This document shows, piece after piece, positions 1-7,941 of a DNA stretch of 23,706 bases. Source of the DNA: CAVQCX01 sp050050175 (GTDB lineage Bacteria; Pseudomonadota; Gammaproteobacteria; Chromatiales; Chromatiaceae). The notes beneath the pieces were generated by a model that searched no databases, was not told the origin of the DNA, and saw only the letters and a list, made by a program, of their open reading frames with translations. A program made the translations under genes and the position numbers. Position 1 is the first letter of the stretch. Each line of letters opens with the position of its first letter. The stretch lies in the NCBI GenBank assembly GCA_050050175.1, contig JASFUT010000013.1:1-23706 (forward strand). The letters run 5' to 3'.

Positions 1-1
1 G

Positions 2-745
2 GTCAGACTGGCCGGTCTGGCGGTGCGCGAGGTGGAGCCGGACAGCGCCATCGCTATCGCCCGGGTGGCGGCGGCGCTCGGCCTGGTGGCGCTTGCCATC
101 CGTGGTGCACGGCGCCTGGGTTGGCTGGGCCGCTTCTGGGTCTTTCTCTGGGCGATGCCTCCCGCGTTCATGCTTCTGCTCATGCTGGCGGGCGTCTGGG
201 GCAACCCGTTCATTGTGCACCATTACTTCAGCGTGCCCATCATCGCCCAGAGCACGCTGGTCGCCGCCGGGGCCCTCGGGCTGGGCCGGTCGCGGGCGGT
301 CCGGGCGCTCCTGCCGACGCTGCTGGTCGTGCTCCTGCTCGGAGTCGTCGCCGCCCTGCTGCACACCTGGCCGTACCCGGACTGGCGTGCGGTCGTCCGC
401 CACCTCCAGAGCGGCCCTGTCGCCGAGTGCCGGGTGACGGTGGTCCACAAGCAGTTTCTGGCGGCCGAGTACCACCTGGGCCGATCGGACATCGCCTTCG
501 ACCGGATCCCCCTGGAGTTCGGCCGCCTCAATGCCGACGACATCGCCCGTGCGGCACGGGACGCACGTCCCCGGACCCCCCTCGGTCCGCCGGTCAGGCG
601 CTGTCTGCTGATCCCCGCCTATCTCGAGGAGAGGTTGGGCTTGCCCCCCGAAGAGATCCCGGAACGCTTGCTTGGAGCCGGCTACCGGGCGGCGGCGCGG
701 GAGGAGGTGGGCCGCGTGGTCGTCATTCTGGCCGACGCCCCGTGA
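2..745 (+). CDS. GT-C fold (GT39/ArnT-like) glycosyltransferase, C-terminal part
   Basis: The frame is open from the first full codon at base 2, so the gene almost certainly begins upstream of the window. About 247 codons are visible. The first half holds several hydrophobic helices separated by short Arg-rich loops. The second half is a soluble tail with a W-P-Y-P-D-W-R motif, as seen where the last membrane helices of GT39-type glycosyltransferases meet their periplasmic domain. Such enzymes transfer a sugar from a polyprenyl-phosphate carrier at the periplasmic face of the inner membrane. The next two genes, a GT2 enzyme and a LABN protein, are the usual partners of this type of transferase. 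The exact substrate cannot be told. A GTG at base 23 could be called as the start, but it would cut through the membrane domain. Confidence 0.65.
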   Translation, partial: VRLAGLAVREVEPDSAIAIARVAAALGLVALAIRGARRLGWLGRFWVFLWAMPPAFMLLLMLAGVWGNPFIVHHYFSVPIIAQSTLVAAGALGLGRSRAVRALLPTLLVVLLLGVVAALLHTWPYPDWRAVVRHLQSGPVAECRVTVVHKQFLAAEYHLGRSDIAFDRIPLEFGRLNADDIARAARDARPRTPLGPPVRRCLLIPAYLEERLGLPPEEIPERLLGAGYRAAAREEVGRVVVILADAP

Positions 746-774
746 CCGGGGTCAGCGGCACGGCCGGCGTCCGA

Positions 775-809
775 TTGCGCCCCCGCCGGGCCTGGAGTAC
801 AGTCTGTAC
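775..809 (+). promoter_or_regulatory. Possible promoter with a GTACAG-T-CTGTAC palindrome
   Basis: TTGCGC at 775-780 and TACAGT at 798-803 are 17 bases apart, acceptable for a sigma-70 promoter although both boxes are weak. The -10 box overlaps a perfect 6+6 inverted repeat, GTACAG-T-CTGTAC (797-809), which could be an operator. It lies about 85 bases before the GT2 gene in a 146-base gap. The two signals coincide, but no functional evidence exists. Confidence 0.25.
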
Positions 810-891
810 CCCTCGAACCGGGCGCCGCCGCGGGCGCGGCACCCGCAAGCCCCAGCCGCTCCAGCCACCAAGCCTTGACCTGACCCCCGAG

Positions 892-1629
892 ATGGACCTG
901 TCCGTCGTAGTCCCTGTTCGCAACGAGGCCGCGAACATCGATCCCCTTCTCGCCGAGATCGATGAGGCGCTTCGCGGGCGGGGCGAATTCGAGGTCATCT
1001 ACGTCGACGACGGCAGCACGGACGATACGCGCGATCGCCTGCGTGCCGCCCGGGTACGCTACCCCAGGCTGCGGGTGATCCGGCACCGGGAGAGCTGCGG
1101 TCAGAGCCGGGCCGTGCTCACCGGGGTGAGTGCCGCGCGGGCCCCCTGGCTGGTCACCCTGGACGGAGACGGCCAGAACGACCCGGCGGACATCCCCCGT
1201 CTGCTCGACGCCCTGGGGGACCCGCAGGCGCCGCGGAATCTGCGCATGGTCATCGGCCACCGGCGCAGCCGGCGGGATACGCCCTGGCGGCGCTTCTCGT
1301 CCCGAGTGGCCAACGGCGTGCGCAATCGCCTGCTGAGGGACGACACGCCGGACAGCGGGTGCGGGCTCAAGGTGCTCTCCCGGGAGGCCTACCTTCGGCT
1401 CCCCTATTTCGACCACATGCACCGCTTCCTCCCGGCCCTGATCCGCCGTGACGGGGGCGAGGTGCGGTCGCTGGAGGTCAATCATCGGCCCCGCGAGCGC
1501 GGCCGCTCCAACTACGGCACGCTCGACCGCCTCTGGGTGGGCATCGTGGACCTCATGGGTGTGGCCTGGCTGCAGCGCCGGGCCAGGATGGCGGAGATCG
1601 AAGAGGAGGAAGCGGTAGATGAGCACTGA
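892..1629 (+). CDS. GT2 family glycosyltransferase (polyprenyl-phosphate sugar transferase, DPM1/ArnC-like)
   Basis: The protein has 245 residues. It opens directly into the GT-A fold (MDLSVVVPVRNEA), has the Y-V-D-D-G-S-T-D nucleotide-sugar motif near residue 40 and a D-G-D-G-Q-N-D segment carrying the metal-binding DxD-type acidic residues. Related enzymes load a sugar from a nucleotide donor onto undecaprenyl or dolichyl phosphate at the cytoplasmic face. The ATG at 892 was chosen because the fold starts there; the open frame further upstream is GC-driven. The Shine-Dalgarno site is weak. It lacks the two C-terminal membrane helices of ArnC, so it may rely on the neighbouring membrane protein. 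Its 3' end overlaps the LABN gene by 11 bases, so the two are translationally linked. The likely role is sugar supply to the GT39-like enzyme upstream; the sugar is unknown. Confidence 0.85.
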   Translation: MDLSVVVPVRNEAANIDPLLAEIDEALRGRGEFEVIYVDDGSTDDTRDRLRAARVRYPRLRVIRHRESCGQSRAVLTGVSAARAPWLVTLDGDGQNDPADIPRLLDALGDPQAPRNLRMVIGHRRSRRDTPWRRFSSRVANGVRNRLLRDDTPDSGCGLKVLSREAYLRLPYFDHMHRFLPALIRRDGGEVRSLEVNHRPRERGRSNYGTLDRLWVGIVDLMGVAWLQRRARMAEIEEEEAVDEH

Positions 1630-1924
1630 GTCCGTCTGGCTGGCAGTCGGCTTCATGGGTCAGGCCCTGTTCTCCGCGCGCTTTCTCGTGCAGTGGCTCG
1701 CCAGCGAGCGGATGCGGCGAAGCGTGGTGCCGGTGGCCTTCTGGTACTTCAGCATCGGCGGCGGGGCCACCCTCCTGAGCTACGCCGTCTATCGCATGGA
1801 TCCGGTGTTCATGGTCGGGCAGGCGGGCGGGCTGCTGATCTACATGCGCAACCTGCACTTCGTCCTGCGTGAGCGCCGCCAGGCGCTGGCCGCAGACCAG
1901 GAGCAGCCTGGAGGAACGCCGTGA
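1619..1924 (+). CDS. Small LABN-domain membrane protein (lipid-A-disaccharide synthase N-terminal-like)
   Basis: This 101-residue protein has three predicted helices (about 5-24, 37-58 and 61-80) and the hallmarks of the LABN domain: Q-x-L-F-S-A-R-F-x-V-Q-W near the start, P-V-A-F-W-Y-F-S in the middle and the Q-x-x-G-L-L-I-Y-x-R-N-L end. The domain was named from fusions to LpxB but is common as a stand-alone protein beside GT2 and GT39 genes, where a carrier-lipid or flippase-like role has been suggested. The ATG lies inside the end of the GT2 gene. The gene is followed 22 bases later by hldE, so all may share one transcript. Confidence 0.85.
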   Translation: MSTESVWLAVGFMGQALFSARFLVQWLASERMRRSVVPVAFWYFSIGGGATLLSYAVYRMDPVFMVGQAGGLLIYMRNLHFVLRERRQALAADQEQPGGTP

Positions 1925-1946
1925 GCCCGCCAGAGGAGCCCAGGTC

Positions 1947-3374
1947 ATGCCGCTGAGCGGGCTCGGGCGGCTGAGGGATGCCCGCGTGCTGGTGGTCGGG
2001 GACATCATGCTCGACCGTTACTGGTACGGCGACAGCGAGCGCATCTCCCCCGAGGCGCCGGTGCCCGTGGTGCACGTGCGCAGCGAGGAGGAACGGCTGG
2101 GCGGCGCGGGCAACGTGGCCGCGAATGTCGCCGCCCTGGGCGGGCAGGCCGCGGTCGTCGCCCTGGTGGGCGAGGATACCGCCGCCGGCCGGTTGGAGGC
2201 CCTGCTCGCTGAGCGCGGCTGCGGGGCGGCCCTGATGCGGGTCCCCGCGGCCCCCACCATCTCAAAGCTCCGCGTCGTCAGCCGCCACCAGCAGCTGATC
2301 CGTCTGGACTTCGAGCAGGACTTCCGCGGAGTGCGTACCCCCGATCTTCTGAAACGGTTCGAGGAGCGTCTGGACGGCTGCGACGCGGTGGTTCTGTCGG
2401 ACTACGGTAAGGGCACGCTCGGGGACCCTCAGGCGCTGATTGGCCGCGCCCGGGCGGCGGGCAAGCCCGTGATCGTCGATCCCAAGCGGCGGGATTTCGC
2501 CGCCTACCACGGGGCGGCGCTGGTGACCCCCAACCTCGGGGAGTTCCGGGCCGCGGGCGGTGCGGGCGAGAGCGACGAGGAGATCGCCGCCAGCGGCGGG
2601 CGCCTCCTGCATGCCTCCGGCATCGACAACCTTCTTGTGACCCGCAGCGAGCGGGGCATGACGCTGCTGCCGCGGGACGGAGAGCCCCTGCACCTGCCGG
2701 CGCGGGCGCGCGAGGTGTTCGACGTCACGGGCGCGGGGGACACGGTGGTCGCCGCCATGGCCGCCGGCATGGCCGCGGGCCTTACCCTCGCCGAGTGTGC
2801 GTCCCTCGCCAACACCGCCGCCGGCCTGGTGGTCGGGCGTCTCGGTACGGCCGCGGTCGGTATCGAGGAACTGGAGCGCGAGCTCGGGGCCGCCGCGGGC
2901 GCAGCGCACGGCGTGGTGGGCGAGGCGCGGCTGATCGAGCTGGCCCGCCAGGCGCGGGCGCGGGGTGAGAGGGTGGTGATCACCAACGGATGCTTCGACC
3001 TGCTCCATCCCGGGCACGTGGGCTACCTGGAGAAGGCGGCCGAGCTGGGTGACCGGCTGGTGGTGGCGGTCAACGACGACGACTCCGTCCGGCGGCTCAA
3101 GGGCGCGGGGCGCCCCGTCAACGCCCTGAACCAGCGCATGGCGGTGCTGGCAGGGCTTCGCGCAGTGGACTGGGTGGTGCCGTTCTCCGAGGACACCCCC
3201 GAGCGGCTGATCTGCGCGGTCCGGCCCGACGTGCTGGTCAAGGGCGGCGACTACCGCCCCGCGCAGATCGCCGGGGCCCGGTGTGTGCAGGAGACCGGCG
3301 GGCAGGTGGTGGTCCTCGACTACGTCGAGGGCTGCTCCACGAGCGCGGTCATCGACGCCATCCGCCGGGGCTGA
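1947..3374 (+). CDS. hldE: Bifunctional heptose-7-phosphate kinase / heptose-1-phosphate adenylyltransferase
   Basis: At 475 residues this is full length for HldE (E. coli 477). Residues 1 to about 320 form a ribokinase-type kinase: V-V-G-D-I-M-L-D-R-Y-W-Y-G at the start, L-G-G-A-G-N-V-A-A-N, and the catalytic D-V-T-G-A-G-D-T. Residues from about 345 form a nucleotidyltransferase with T-N-G-C-F-D-L-L-H-P-G-H, which contains the HxGH motif. The enzyme makes ADP-heptose in the cytoplasm for the LPS inner core: the kinase phosphorylates heptose-7-phosphate at C1, and after GmhB acts the second domain adds AMP. The ATG is preceded by AGAGGAG eight bases away. Presence of hldE implies a heptose-containing core, in keeping with waaA, msbA and the acyltransferase nearby. 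Confidence 0.96.
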   Translation: MPLSGLGRLRDARVLVVGDIMLDRYWYGDSERISPEAPVPVVHVRSEEERLGGAGNVAANVAALGGQAAVVALVGEDTAAGRLEALLAERGCGAALMRVPAAPTISKLRVVSRHQQLIRLDFEQDFRGVRTPDLLKRFEERLDGCDAVVLSDYGKGTLGDPQALIGRARAAGKPVIVDPKRRDFAAYHGAALVTPNLGEFRAAGGAGESDEEIAASGGRLLHASGIDNLLVTRSERGMTLLPRDGEPLHLPARAREVFDVTGAGDTVVAAMAAGMAAGLTLAECASLANTAAGLVVGRLGTAAVGIEELERELGAAAGAAHGVVGEARLIELARQARARGERVVITNGCFDLLHPGHVGYLEKAAELGDRLVVAVNDDDSVRRLKGAGRPVNALNQRMAVLAGLRAVDWVVPFSEDTPERLICAVRPDVLVKGGDYRPAQIAGARCVQETGGQVVVLDYVEGCSTSAVIDAIRRG

Positions 3375-3458
3375 CCGCACCCCGTCGGCGCGCGCAACTC
3401 CCGCCGGAGATCGCTCCCCCGCAGGCGCGCCCGGCCCCCCGCCGGCCCGGTCCCCGCC

Positions 3459-4862
3459 TCACCGATTCAGGACCGTCAGAATCTCGGGAGACTGCTCATC
3501 CTCGGCCAGAATCGTGTGACAGAGGTCGCAGTCCTTCGAAATGCTCTCGCGGTCTGCGGTCCGCATGCCTCGGGAGTGGCAGCGGAAGCACCCGGCCGAC
3601 TGCTGGTGGCCGATATGCTCCGGGTAGGTGTTCCACCAGACCTTCATGTTCGGGAACACGTTCAACGAGTACAGATCGCCCAGCGCTTCCGCCGCCGACT
3701 CGATCGCGTCGGCCTCGGCCGCGGCGACCTCGGGATGGTTTTCCGCGTAATAGCTCTCGAGCTGCGCCGAAATCGCGGTGCGGGCTTCTTCGTGCGACGG
3801 GAACTTCGCGTTGATGATGCGCACGGCCTCGCGCTTGATGAAAGGCAGGGAGCGGTCGATGCGGCCGTCACGCAGGGCCCGGTCGACCTCGTGGTCGGGC
3901 GAGAAGTACTTGTGGCTCGGACGGTTGTGACAGTCGACGCAGTCCATGGTGCGCCATTCACCGCCCTGCTCGGGCGCGCCCCTGTCGGAAAAGACCCTCG
4001 TCTCCCCGGCGCCGTTGGTAAATTCCACCTCGTAGATCTCCTCGCGCGACGGGTCCGAGCGATAGCGGATCTGCACCCCGGGGTCCACGTGCCAGTGGAT
4101 GCCGTGTGCCCGCCCGCCCTCGGCGCCGCCGACCTTGAGCAGCAGGGCCGTCGTCAGCTCCGTGTTGTCCTCGTCGTCCGCATAGTGCGTCCGCACGCTC
4201 AGCTTGTCGCCGATGAACTTGTTCGGCCAGTGACACTGCTCGCAGGTCTCGCGGGCGGGACGGAGATCGTGCAGCGGGGTCGGAATCGGGCGGGGATACA
4301 GGTCGAATGCCACCGCAATGACCTGCCATGTGCCGTCCAGCTTGGACTTCACGAACCAGTCGGCGCCCGGGCCTATATGGCACTCGGCGCAGGAAACCCG
4401 CGAATGGGCCGACCGCTGATACGCGGTGTGCTCGGGCTCCATGACCGAATGACAGGCGAGGCCGCAGAACTCGACGGACTCCATGACCTCCACGCCCTTG
4501 TAGGCGGCGGCCGCGAGTATGACCACGTTGACCATCGTCGCGCCCGTCAGGATCAACAGCCAGCGACGGGTCTTGGCGCTGTTCAGGTCGAAGACCGGCA
4601 GCAATGGCGCCTTCTCCCCACCGTGAAGCCGATGCAGCTTACGGCGGTAGAGCATGGAGCCGACCGGAATGAGGATCAGTCCGGTGACGAAGATCGCCGG
4701 CAGAATGAGATAGGTCAGGATGCCGAGGTAAGGGCCGCCCTCAAATCCGATCTGCTCGATGACGAACAGGCTGACGATGAGAACGAGGCTCGCAATCGCG
4801 ATACCGGTTCCGAACAGGCTCAGGCCGTTGCGGGTGATGGACGCGATGAAGTTTCTCAGCAT
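3459..4862 (-). CDS. NapC/NirT-type membrane-anchored multihaem cytochrome c (six haem sites)
   Basis: The protein has 467 residues. Three membrane helices (about 16-38, 46-71 and 100-120) precede a large periplasmic domain. Haem sites are C133-G-L-A-C-H138 (a CX3CH site), then five CXXCH sites at C158, C207, C308, C425 and C445. The segment around sites 1 and 2 (E-F-C-G-x-x-C-H-x-V-M-x-P-E, then S-R-V-S-C-A-E-C-H-I-G-P-G-A) is typical of NapC/NirT-type quinol dehydrogenases, which pass electrons from the quinone pool to periplasmic or outer partners. It is longer than NapC (about 200 residues, four haems) and closer in plan to large inner-membrane cytochromes used in dissimilatory metabolism. 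The ATG at 4862 is favoured because it begins just before the first helix and follows GGGAAG. It stands alone, convergent with hldE, and no terminal reductase is visible. The physiological acceptor is unknown. Confidence 0.85.
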   Translation of the reverse strand: MLRNFIASITRNGLSLFGTGIAIASLVLIVSLFVIEQIGFEGGPYLGILTYLILPAIFVTGLILIPVGSMLYRRKLHRLHGGEKAPLLPVFDLNSAKTRRWLLILTGATMVNVVILAAAAYKGVEVMESVEFCGLACHSVMEPEHTAYQRSAHSRVSCAECHIGPGADWFVKSKLDGTWQVIAVAFDLYPRPIPTPLHDLRPARETCEQCHWPNKFIGDKLSVRTHYADDEDNTELTTALLLKVGGAEGGRAHGIHWHVDPGVQIRYRSDPSREEIYEVEFTNGAGETRVFSDRGAPEQGGEWRTMDCVDCHNRPSHKYFSPDHEVDRALRDGRIDRSLPFIKREAVRIINAKFPSHEEARTAISAQLESYYAENHPEVAAAEADAIESAAEALGDLYSLNVFPNMKVWWNTYPEHIGHQQSAGCFRCHSRGMRTADRESISKDCDLCHTILAEDEQSPEILTVLNR

Positions 4863-5126
4863 GATTTGCTTCCCGTATGGATCGTGTTGTCGTTGTGCAA
4901 CCTGGTACACGGCTCTCCCAGGCGGCACAGGGACCCGCCTCCCTGTCCGCACCGCTCCAGGACGTCCTGTCTGTAGGCCGGGGTCCGCCGCCCGGCCCGA
5001 CCGCTCGGAGCGGGTCCTGCGCCTGCCCGCCCGCCGTGTGTTGTGTTTACCGGCTGCTGTCTACCCGAGCCTTCCCACCGGGAGCCTCCGCGAATCGTCG
5101 TGCCGCCCGATGTCTCCGGAGATGTT

Positions 5127-6062
5127 TCAGTATATCCCCGCCTCCCCCACCGGCCGGGTCTTGAACCGGCGATGGATCCACAGGTACTGCTCGGGGGCCT
5201 GCCTTGCCCACGACTCTATCAGGTCGTTGACGCGCTGGGCGTCGGCCAGGGCGTCGCCGCTGGGGAAGCCCTCCAGGGCGGGCATCACCTCGATCAGGTA
5301 GCGCCCGTCGGGCAGTCGGCGGGGGAAGAAGGGCACCACCGCGGCGCCGGTCAGGGCGGCGAATCGCGCCGTGCTGGTGATTGTGGCGGCGGTCACTCCG
5401 AAGAAGCGGGCGAACACGCTGTGGCGGCGCCCGTAGTCCTGGTCCGGGCCGTACCAGACGGCGTGCCCGCGCTTGAGGCTGCGCAGCATGGCGCGGGGGT
5501 CGTCGCGGCGGAAGACGGTGTTGCCCCTTACCCTGCGGGCCCGCTCCACCACCGCGTCCATGAGCCGATTCTTCATCGGCCGGTACATGGCGTCGAACTC
5601 GGCATGCTGGAACAGGATGTGCGCGGCCAGCTCCATGGTGGTGAAGTGGGCGGTCATCAGGATCACTCCCCTGCCGCGCGCCATGGCCTGCTGGAAGTGC
5701 TCCACCCCCCGGACCTCCCCCATGGCCGCCAGGCGCTCGTTCGACGCCCACCAGCTCATGGCGGTCTCGGGCAGGGCCATGCCCAGGGCCCGGATGTGGC
5801 GCTGCACGAGCCGAGCCCGCTCCTCCGCCGGCATCCCGGGGAAGCACAGCTCGAGGTTGCGCTCGGCGATCCGGGCGCGCCGCTTCAGCAGCCAGCCGAA
5901 GCCGCTGGCGATGCCCCGCCCGACGGCCAGCTGCCAGCGCCAGGGCAGGCCGTGGATCGCCCGCAGCAGCCCCAGGCCCAGCCAGGTGCCCCAGTACCGG
6001 GGGGCGAGCAGCTGCGGGTCGAGCAGGGAGGGCGGTGCTGCCTTCGCCGGCACGGCGCTCAT
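5127..6062 (-). CDS. Lysophospholipid acyltransferase, LpxL/LpxM-type late lipid A acyltransferase
   Basis: The 311-residue protein fits the HtrB/MsbB family. It has an N-terminal hydrophobic anchor (about 25-60), the R-x-A-x-x-N-L-x-L-C-F-P element, the catalytic HX4E motif (H139-F-T-T-M-E144), Y-R-P-M-K-N acceptor motif and a D-Q-D-Y-G-R segment before the conserved F-F-G-V. These enzymes add secondary acyl chains to Kdo-lipid A from acyl-ACP at the inner leaflet. The start codon overlaps the msbA stop in an ATGA (6059-6062), so the two are translationally coupled: acylation and then export of lipid A. It cannot be decided whether this is the lauroyl or myristoyl type; D-Q-D-Y-G also occurs in LpxL. 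Confidence 0.92.
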   Translation of the reverse strand: MSAVPAKAAPPSLLDPQLLAPRYWGTWLGLGLLRAIHGLPWRWQLAVGRGIASGFGWLLKRRARIAERNLELCFPGMPAEERARLVQRHIRALGMALPETAMSWWASNERLAAMGEVRGVEHFQQAMARGRGVILMTAHFTTMELAAHILFQHAEFDAMYRPMKNRLMDAVVERARRVRGNTVFRRDDPRAMLRSLKRGHAVWYGPDQDYGRRHSVFARFFGVTAATITSTARFAALTGAAVVPFFPRRLPDGRYLIEVMPALEGFPSGDALADAQRVNDLIESWARQAPEQYLWIHRRFKTRPVGEAGIY

Positions 6063-7822
6063 GCCACCTGCTCCCGGTCCCCGGAGGTCTGGGCGCGGTG
6101 CAGGGCGGCGTAGTGCCCATCGCGGGCCAGGAGCTCCCCGTGGGTGCCGGTCTCCACCACCCGGCCCCGGTCCAGCACCACGATCAGGTCCGCGTTCTCG
6201 ATGGTCGAGAGCCTGTGGGCGATGACGACGGACGTGCGCCCGCGGGAGACCGTCTCGATGGCCGCCTGGATGCGCCGCTCGGAGTGGGTGTCCAGGGCCG
6301 AGGTGGCCTCGTCCATGATCAGGATGGGCGCGTCCTTCACCAGGGCGCGGGCGATGGCGATTCGCTGTCGCTGCCCGCCGGAGAGCTGAGCGCCGTTCTC
6401 CCCGACCCCGGTGTCCATGCCGGCGGACAGGTGGTCGATGAACTCGGAGGCGTGGGCCATGGACGCGGCCTGCTCGAGCTCGGCGCGGCCCACCTCCTCC
6501 TGCCGGCCGTAGGCGATGTTGGCCGCCACCGTGTCGTCGAACAGCACCACCTGCTGGCTGACCAGCGCGATCTGGCCGCGCAGATCGCGAAGGGGGAGGC
6601 TGGTGATGTCGCGCCCGTCGAGCAGGACGCGCCCGGCCTGCGGGCGCAGAAACAGAGGGATCAGGTTCGCCAGGGTCGTCTTGCCGCTGCCCGAGGCCCC
6701 CACCAGGGCCACGGTCGTGCCGGCGGGGATGTGCAGGTCCACGTCGTCGAGCGCGTCCCCGGACTGCCCCGGATAGCGGAAGGAGACGTGCTCGAAGCGG
6801 ATGTCCCCCCGGACCCGGCCCAGGCGCTCGGCTTGTGGAGGGTCGGCCTCCACCTGCTGATCGGCGATGAAGAACACGCTCTCCGCCGCCGCCAGGCCGC
6901 GCTGGATGTCGTCGTTCACCTTGGTCAGGCGCTTCATCGGGGCGAACAGCATGGCCATGGCCCCGAAGTAGGAGACGAAGGCGCCGACCGTGAAGGCCTC
7001 GTCGCCGGTCTGGAGCATGGCGAAGTAGACCAGGGCGGCCAGGGCCACGGCGATGAACAGCTGCACGATGGGCACGCTTGCCGCCGTGGTGGCGATGGTC
7101 TTGTTGTACATCTGGCGGACCTTGTTGGCCCGGGCGTTGAAGCGGCGGATCTCGTAGTCGTCGGCGCCGAACACCCGGATCTCGCGCTGCGCCCCGAGCA
7201 CCTCGCGGATGACGTGGTTGAGCCCGCCCATCTGCTGCTGGCTGGCCCGGTTCAGGCGTCTCAGGCGGCGGCTGGCGATGCGGATCGCCAGCCCGATGGG
7301 CGGCACGATCACCAGGGTGAACAGGGTCAGCTCCCAGCTCAGCCAGAACATCCAGCCCAGCAGCCCGATCACCGCCAGCGAGTCGCGGACCACGGTCACC
7401 CAGGCGTTGGTGGCCGCCTTGGTCACCTGGTTGACGTCGTAGGTGAAGCGCGAGAGGACCACCCCCGAGGCATGCTCGTCGAAGAAGGCCATGGGTACGC
7501 GCATCAGGCGCCGGAACATGATCTCGCGCAGGTCGGTGACCAGCCGCGAGCCGATCCACCCCGTCGAGTAGTTGCTGACGAAGCCCGCCAGGCCGCGCAC
7601 CAGGAACAGCGCCACGATGGCCAGCGGCATCAGTCGGACCAGGGTGTTGTCGCGTTCCACGAAGCTGCCGTCGAGCAGGATCTTGAGCAGCGCGGGCATG
7701 GCCGGCTCGGTGGCGGCCAGGACGGCCGTGCTCGCGAACGACACCGCCAGGATCCGCCAGTGCGGGAAGACGTGGCCGAGCAGGCGTCCGTAAAGCGTAT
7801 TCCGAAAGGCTGAGGCCGACAT
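6059..7822 (-). CDS. msbA: Lipid A export ATP-binding/permease protein MsbA
   Basis: This 587-residue half-size ABC exporter has an N-terminal six-helix domain (to about residue 320) followed by a nucleotide-binding domain. The NBD shows Walker A G-A-S-G-S-G-K-T-T (about residue 375), the signature L-S-G-G-Q-R-Q-R, Walker B I-L-I-M-D-E-A-T-S-A-L-D and the switch histidine in V-I-A-H-R-L-S-T. MsbA flips Kdo-lipid A across the inner membrane. Family length is about 580. Coupling to the downstream acyltransferase and divergence from waaA support lipid A rather than drug export. The ATG at 7822 is 119 bases from the waaA start, and the two promoters must lie between them. Confidence 0.93.
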   Translation of the reverse strand: MSASAFRNTLYGRLLGHVFPHWRILAVSFASTAVLAATEPAMPALLKILLDGSFVERDNTLVRLMPLAIVALFLVRGLAGFVSNYSTGWIGSRLVTDLREIMFRRLMRVPMAFFDEHASGVVLSRFTYDVNQVTKAATNAWVTVVRDSLAVIGLLGWMFWLSWELTLFTLVIVPPIGLAIRIASRRLRRLNRASQQQMGGLNHVIREVLGAQREIRVFGADDYEIRRFNARANKVRQMYNKTIATTAASVPIVQLFIAVALAALVYFAMLQTGDEAFTVGAFVSYFGAMAMLFAPMKRLTKVNDDIQRGLAAAESVFFIADQQVEADPPQAERLGRVRGDIRFEHVSFRYPGQSGDALDDVDLHIPAGTTVALVGASGSGKTTLANLIPLFLRPQAGRVLLDGRDITSLPLRDLRGQIALVSQQVVLFDDTVAANIAYGRQEEVGRAELEQAASMAHASEFIDHLSAGMDTGVGENGAQLSGGQRQRIAIARALVKDAPILIMDEATSALDTHSERRIQAAIETVSRGRTSVVIAHRLSTIENADLIVVLDRGRVVETGTHGELLARDGHYAALHRAQTSGDREQVA

Positions 7823-7890
7823 GCGCGGGAGGGAGCCTTGGAGGGTCTGGCAATTGCGTGGAATGGCCGGTCATCCGGCGTGGATGCTTA

Positions 7891-7919
7891 TTGTTGCAGG
7901 GTTTGCCGCCGGATACCAT
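7891..7919 (+). promoter_or_regulatory. Candidate sigma-70 promoter for waaA
   Basis: TTGTTG (7891-7896) and TACCAT (7914-7919) are separated by 17 bases, giving a predicted start near 7926, about 16 bases before the waaA ATG. A GAGGGAG ribosome-binding site falls in that short leader. It matches consensus only moderately. Confidence 0.35.
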
Positions 7920-7941
7920 GGAGCGCTGAGGGAGCCCCGCC

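Noticed and set aside
4880..4910. TTGTC-N4-TGCAA as an FNR-type site upstream of the multihaem cytochrome
   Set aside because: Only the outer TTG/CAA match; the inner bases do not pair and there is no well-placed -10 box.
6035..7813. A 592-codon plus-strand open frame opposite msbA
   Set aside because: Its translation is low-complexity, rich in Gly, Val, Asp and His, and matches no family; the opposite strand is a full MsbA with all ABC motifs. GC-rich coding DNA leaves long antisense frames open. The same holds for 12993-14555 (minus) opposite thiC and 3516-4976 (plus) opposite the cytochrome.
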